This document shows, piece by piece, positions 58,861 through 64,000 of a stretch of 64,000 bases of DNA. This stretch comes from Cymodocea nodosa (lineage: Eukaryota; Streptophyta; Magnoliopsida; Alismatales; Cymodoceaceae). Under the pieces are notes generated by a model. The model saw only the letters and a program-made list of their open reading frames with translations. It was not told where the DNA came from and searched no databases. The translations under genes were made by a program, and so were the position numbers. Location of the stretch: NCBI GenBank assembly GCA_036874045.1, contig CM072345.1, positions 1,885,501 through 1,949,500 of the forward strand, read 5' to 3'. The number at the start of each line of letters is the position of its first letter. Position 1 is the stretch's first letter.

Positions 58861-59450
58861 AATGTTTGTTTTGCAGCACAAGAGGTATGCTCTACTTCCT
58901 CTAGTTTAGAAAATGAGCATGATGATCTAGACATAAGTAGTCTTTTATCTACTGTAGATAATTTATATGTGAAGTGTAGAGATTTTAAGAAAGAAATTAA
59001 AAGATTAAATCAGTGCTTAGAAAATTCATTTGCTGAATTAGAATCAACTATAGTTGAAAATAGGAATCTAAAATCAAATTTAGATAAGTATAGTTGTGAT
59101 AGCTGTAAATTAAAAGATGAAAATAAAATTCTATCAACTACTATATCAGATTTGAAAAATACTGTATGTAAATTTACTCAAGGACAAAAAAGATTAAATA
59201 AAATAATAGGATCTCAACGATCAAATGGGAATAAATATGGCCTAGGGTATGCTACACCATAGGAAATACCTTATTGTGGTGGAGTGATTCGATCTTATAG
59301 AGATGGCACCACTATGTTTGCCATCAAACGAAGATCAGGTCATATGTGGTTGCCAAGAGGCAATAGATTTAATGTTTTAAGGACTAACTCCTCTGGACCC
59401 AAGAAGATTTGGGTACCAAAAGCTTTAATTTCAGTATGATTTGTAGGGTG
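58861..59450 (+). pseudogene. Copia B Gag-protease linker remnant
   Basis: The frame opens with SSSLENEHDDLDISSLLST and a long heptad-like helix to about 59262, then SGPKKIWVPKALI near 59395-59430. This corresponds to the copia A linker; everything upstream (Gag core, zinc knuckle) is absent. The junction with Athila LTR sequence carries TTTGTTTTGCAG (ending 58876), a splice-acceptor-like word. Confidence 0.65.
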
Positions 59451-59479
59451 ACAAGGAGTTTCAAGCACGTTTAACTAAA

Positions 59480-60835
59480 TGGATTGAGGACAGTAGATGC
59501 TCAAAGTACATGACAGGTAAGAAAAGCTTTCTTGACTTAGTTAAAAACTTAAGTTCAGGATCTGTTAAGTTTGGAAATAATGAAAAATGTAAAATAACTG
59601 TAATATGGAATATTACATTTGAAAATGGTATAATTGAGAATGTCTTGCATGTAAATGGATTGAAATAAAATTTGATAAGTGTAGGACAATTATGTGATAA
59701 AGGCTATACTGTTTCTTTTAATGCTAAAAACTGCTACATTATTGATCCTACCACAAATGAAACAAAATTTATTGGTATTAGAAATTGCTCAATATATACA
59801 TTAAACTTTCCATGTGAAAATTCTGTAAGCAATTCCTGTTTGGTAGCAACTAGTGAAGACGATTGGGTGTGGCATAGAAGACTTGGTCACATCAGCATGA
59901 AGAATATCAGAAAGCTATCCATGGGTGATCTTGTTAGGGGTCTACCTAAACTCACTTTTAAGAAGGATAGAGTGTGCAGTGAGTGTATGCTAGGGAAGCA
60001 GAAGAGAACTGCTCATCACAGCAAAAGTGTTGTTTCCACCGAAAGGCCATTAGAACTGCTACATCTAGATTTGTTTGGTCCTTCTCAAGTATCAAGTCTT
60101 GGGGGTCGAAAATATACCTTTGTTATTGTTGATGACTTCTCCAAATTAACTTGGGTAATATTTTTGACACATAAAAATGAAACTTGCAATGAGTTCAGGA
60201 ATTTCTATATAAGAGTTTAGAATCAAAAGGAACTAGCAGTGAAGAAAATTAGAAGTGATCATGGAGGTGAATTTGAAAACTATGATTTTGAAAACCTCTG
60301 CAATTCATTTGGAATTTTGCATGAATTCTCTTGTCCTAGAACTCCTGCTCAAAATGGAGTTGTGGAAAGAAAAAATAGGACATTACAAGAAATGGCTAGA
60401 ACTATGTTAAGTGACACGAATCTACCTAAATTTCTCTAGGCAAAAGCTGTAGGAACAACTTGTCACATTTCCAATAGAACTCACATTAGATCCATATTGA
60501 ATAAGACACCTTTTGAAATTTGGTTCAATAAAACTCCAAATGTGGGCTATTTTAAGACATTTGGATGCAAATGTTATGTCTTAAATACAGGAAATGCTAA
60601 AAACAAGTTTGATGCTAAGTCTGAACCTACCATACTTGTTGGTTACTCCTCGAGAAGCAAAGCTTACAGAGTATATTTTGCTAGAGATAGAAGAGTGGAG
60701 GAAAGTATAAATGTTCAGTTTGATGAAGATCTGTTCCAGAATTTCAAAAAACTAAAGATTAATGATGATAGTGAAAATGAAGAATTTGAAGATGATAAAA
60801 GCAAGCAGAATACCAATTCACAAGTGTTAGACTAG
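59480..60835 (+). pseudogene. Copia B protease and integrase
   Basis: Frame 2 is continuous. The protease reads WIEDSRCSKYMTG, so the catalytic DSG is DSR (G-to-A type change). Integrase has WHRRLGHISMKN, CSECMLGKQKR, HLDLFGPSQVSSLGG, IRSDHGGEFEN and PAQNGVVERKNR, then the GYSSRSKAYRVY tail. Stops are TAA at 59669, TAG at 60218 (expected Gln), TAG at 60437 (expected Trp) and TAG at 60833. Confidence 0.9.
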
Positions 60836-61018
60836 AATCTCAACCTTAGATATCAGAATCATAACTGTTGGAAGTTTAGATATGATCATCCCGAGGAACA
60901 AATTATTGGAAATATATCCAAAGGAGTACAAACCAGAAGCAAAGTACAAGATATCTGTAATTTTTGTGCATTTGTGTTAGAAATAGAGCCAAAATTAGTA
61001 AATGAAGCCTATAAGGAT

Positions 61019-62515
61019 ACCTACTAGACAATGGCCATGTAGGAAGAATTAAATCAGTTTCAAAAAAACAATGTGTGGGAACTAATAGAAAAACCTGCAG
61101 GAAAATCCATCATTAGAACTAAATGGATTTTCAAAAACAAATTAGACGAAGATGGTAATATTCTCAAAAATAAAGCTCGATTAGTTGCACAAGGCTACAA
61201 TCAGCACGAAGGTATTGACTATGAAGAAACTTTTTCTCCTGTAGCCAGGATTGAAGCTATCAGAATGTTGCTTGCTTTTGCAAGTAGTATGAAGATAAGA
61301 TTGTTTCAAATGGATGTGAAAAGTGCCTTCTTAAATGGAGAAATTCAAGAAGTGTTTGTTAAACAACCTCTTGGATTTGAAGATGAATTCAAGCTAGATC
61401 ATGTCTACAAACTGAGAAAGGCTTTATATGGTTTGAAACAGGCACCTAGAGCTTGGTATGAGAAATTGAAAAGATTTTTAATTGAAAACAATTTTTCTAT
61501 AGGCAAAGTGGACAACACTTTGTTTATCAAAACTTTTGATGTGCACATGTTGATTGTACAGATATATGTTGATGATATAGTTTTTAGAGCCACTTTAGAA
61601 GATCTCTATCATGAATTTCAAAATTTGATGGAAAATAAATTCGAAATGAGCATGATGGGAGAATTGAAGTTTTTCTTGGGATTACAAATTCATCAAATGA
61701 ATAATGGTATCTTTGTCAACCAAGAAAAATACTGTAAAGAGATGTTGAAGAAATTTGGTTATGAAAACATCAAATCTGTAAATACTCCAATGAGCTCAAG
61801 CATTAAAATAGAAATGGATGATTCAAGTGTTGTAGTGGATCAAAGGCAATATAGAGGTATGATTGGATTCCTACTATACCTTTTAGCTAGTAGGCTAGAT
61901 ATTATGTTTAGTGTATGCTTGTGTGCTAGATTTCAAGCATCACCAAAGGAATCACATTTGAAATCAGTCAAAAGAATCTTCAGATATTTACAAGGAACAA
62001 AAGATTTCGTATTATTCTACTCAGTTGACAGTAGTTTAATTTTAACAAGCTATAGTGATGTAGATTATGCAGGGAGTAAATCTGATAGAAAAAGCACTAG
62101 TGGTACTTGTCAATTACTTGGATGTTCTTTAATCTCATGGTTCAGTAGGAAACAAAATTGCATAACTTTATCAACTACTGAAGTCGAGTATATTGCAGTT
62201 GGATTGTGCTATGCACAAATCCTTTGGATGCAGCAAACTCTAGCAGATTATAGACTGAAAATTCAGAATTCAATCATATTTTGTGATAACAGCAGTGCAA
62301 TCAGTCTATCTAAGAATACAGTACTTCATTCAAGAGCCAAGCATATCGAGATCAGACATCATTTTCTAAGAGATCATGTGGAGAAAGGAAACATTTCACT
62401 TAAGTTTGTGCCGACAGAAAATCAACTTGCAGATATTTTCACCAAACCTTTAAATGAATCAACTTTTAATCATATTAGACGAAATCTAGGAATATGTTCT
62501 TTACAAGATCTTTAA
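61019..62515 (+). pseudogene. Copia B reverse transcriptase and RNase H
   Basis: 480 codons are open from 61073: [97 protein letters not shown] (YVDD) and MMGELKFFLGLQIHQM. RNase H follows with YSDVDYAGSKSDRKSTSGTC, LSTTEVEYIAVG, FCDNSSAISLSKN and HHFLRDHVEKG. Just upstream, TAGs near 61024 and 61037 replace Trp and Gln in the conserved AMQEELNQF lead-in. The domain content places it near SIRE/Maximus-type Sireviruses. It is the best-preserved RT of the window. Confidence 0.93.
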
Positions 62516-62899
62516 ATATTTTATTCATCAAGCTCACAATATGGGAGCTTGTTTTTTTGCTAACCTACTCGTGCAGGTTATATCAGTTTTACAGAAAATC
62601 AGTTTTATAGTCCTCACCTTTTTATATAATGACAAAAAGGGGGAGAAGGATTTGGAAATTTGTCAAGTATATGGTCACTCACAGTTTTTCTAGCAATAAT
62701 TAAAAGAGAAAAACTCAGCACACAGATAGGGGGAGAAGTCTGCTCAAAGTCAGGGGGAGGAATCCCTCATTGTCAGTATAGTTTTGTTAATTTCCTGTTT
62801 TATGTTTCTCTATGTGACTTAATGTATAGAAATACACTAGGGAGTGAAATACATGTAAATAATTGTAAAGGTTTTTGTCATTATCAAAAAGGGGGAGAT
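62516..62899 (+). other. Copia B tail with repeated polypurine tracts
   Basis: Four purine-rich tracts occur before the 3' LTR: AAGGGGGAGAAGGA (about 62638), AGGGGGAGAAG (about 62729), CAGGGGGAGGAA (about 62751) and AAAAAGGGGGAGATT (62886-62899), the last abutting the LTR. Repeated tracts of this kind are a known Sirevirus feature. Confidence 0.85.
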
Positions 62900-64000
62900 T
62901 GTTAGTACTCGAGTATTTTGATAATGCAAAACCTATGTGAGGAAACATATTGTATTTCACAGTTAAGTCTTACTGCATTAGATCAGAAGGCTGTTAGAAC
63001 TATTTCCAGGCAAATGAAAAGATCAAGAAGGTTCCAGATGAACAGATCAAGAAGATTCAGCAAAATCGGACAGTTACAGGTCTAAGTATCCGAAGAGCAA
63101 GTTTAAAGCAGCAGCAATGCTATCGGACAGTTAAAAGAATAACTATCCGATTTTACAAAGCCTTCAGAGAGTTATTTAATGTAATAGTTAAAGGGATTGA
63201 ATGATCGGATAGTTAAGGAGATAACTATTCGGAAGCTTAAAGGACTTTTCGGAGAGTTATAGGTATAACTATCCAAAAGTTAAGTCATTCAATAAACTAC
63301 GTGCAGAAATACAGAACGGAAGCTTAAAAGACTTGTCAGAGAGTTAGATAACTATCCGAGTTTTCTTTTTGGAGAGTTAGATAACTATTCGAGTTTTTTG
63401 GTAAGTTACAGGCATAACTTTTTGAAACTTAAGTCATTTTATTACGCACGTGCAAAATGGAGGAAGCCGACAATTTAAAGTTTAAATGGGAAAATCGGAG
63501 AGTTAGGATAACTATCTGAAATTTAAAAGAGATGGGCGAACAGTGTGTGTAGAGGAGGATCGGTGTCGCAATTCTCTGAAGTACCACACTAACCATCATC
63601 ATCACCATCATCACCACCATAATCACCAACCATCGGAGGTCTGTGAAGATACTTTCCTAACATCGGGTCGATTCCGAGCCAAACACAGTGCCTAACAACC
63701 ACTGTGAGGAGTGATCGCGTCATGGGAAGGGAAGCCATTTTCACCAAGCGCCGACTCATATTTCAAGAGATTGTAAAACTTCTAGCCTTGACTTCGGGTT
63801 GATGCCTGTATGCTGAAGAGGAGATCATCTTGCAATTCTGGACTCGCGATTCTATAATGAGAGGAGACAAAATTGTAAGTGGTAAAATTTTTAGTGGTGT
63901 AATCACGTCGTATATAGTGATGGAAGTATTTATTGTTGATTGAGATTACTTTACATTTCACCTTTCACCCATTTCCATGTTCATATTAAAACAAAAATAC
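62900..64000 (+). repeat. Chimeric 3' LTR of copia B (runs off window)
   Basis: It matches 57610-58712 throughout with scattered differences, including the Athila-derived part from about 63530 to the window end. The shared composite structure shows that the Ty1-Ty3 junction predates the last transposition of this element. Confidence 0.88.

Larger units (their letters stand above)
57610..64000 (+). mobile_element. Copia B: Sirevirus-like Ty1 element with chimeric LTRs
   Basis: Near-identical terminal sequences start at 57610 and 62900 (TGTTAGTACYCGAGTATTTTG). The second runs off the window. The interior has a Gag-linker remnant, protease, integrase, RT and RNase H, plus several polypurine tracts. 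The Gag core and a primer site are not found, so it looks 5'-deleted yet has both terminal repeats. Confidence 0.85.

Overview
This is a repeat-dominated plant nuclear window. The evidence is intron-containing host genes with GT-AG introns, Ty1/copia and Ty3 LTR retrotransposons with plant-type primer-binding sites, and a plant L1-like LINE. Only two ordinary host genes are clear. One is a six-exon RmlD/MAT2B-like NAD(P)-binding gene on the minus strand (21289-24223). The other is a nine-exon L-threonine aldolase on the plus strand (36929-38918). Both have a GC-rich first exon in an AT-rich setting. That 5'-to-3' GC gradient is typical of monocots, so a non-grass monocot is my best guess, held loosely.

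Region 1-19563 is the 3' part of one giant Athila-lineage Ty3 element whose 5' LTR lies outside the window. In order it carries a zinc-knuckle Gag tail, protease, RT, RNase H and integrase (1-7540); a long unidentified ORF called ORF X here (8126-10384); a Gag capsid domain placed downstream of pol (11455-12641); an intact 379-codon F-box gene (12832-13971); a polypurine tract; and a 2.19-kb 3' LTR (17378-19563). Two later insertions interrupt it: a deleted member of the same family inside integrase (3104-6666, TSD GTGGG) and a solo Ty1 LTR (14399-16041, TSD ACAAT). The giant element itself sits in a minus-strand Ty1 LTR whose remainder is at 19564-20047. pol and ORF X are each in one frame, broken by in-frame stops that mostly fit C-to-T or G-to-A changes, plus one frameshift in the downstream gag. 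The F-box ORF has no break.

Region 24224-35200 holds a LINE relic and a pile-up of minus- and plus-strand Athila and Ty1 LTR fragments around a broken Sirevirus-like pol. Region 41073-64000 holds a solo Ty1 LTR, a short-LTR copia-like element with a GC-rich interior, a Sirevirus-like element (copia A, 45251 to about 55017) carrying a perfect Athila solo LTR (52673-54863, TSD CTTAG), an Athila-LTR-associated unit with an unrecognised protein (55903-57515), and a second Sirevirus-like element (copia B, 57610 to beyond the window) with chimeric LTRs.

Two themes stand out. First, an Athila-type element has apparently captured an F-box gene and has Gag split to either side of pol. Second, the LTRs of unrelated Ty1 and Ty3 families share a vocabulary of short dyad-symmetric words (for example TCCGTTGAGTTA-N4-TAACTCAACGGA, and AACTATCCGA-N14-TCGGATAGTT) plus G-boxes, and have exchanged larger segments. 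One of these dyads abuts the TATA box of the Athila LTR.
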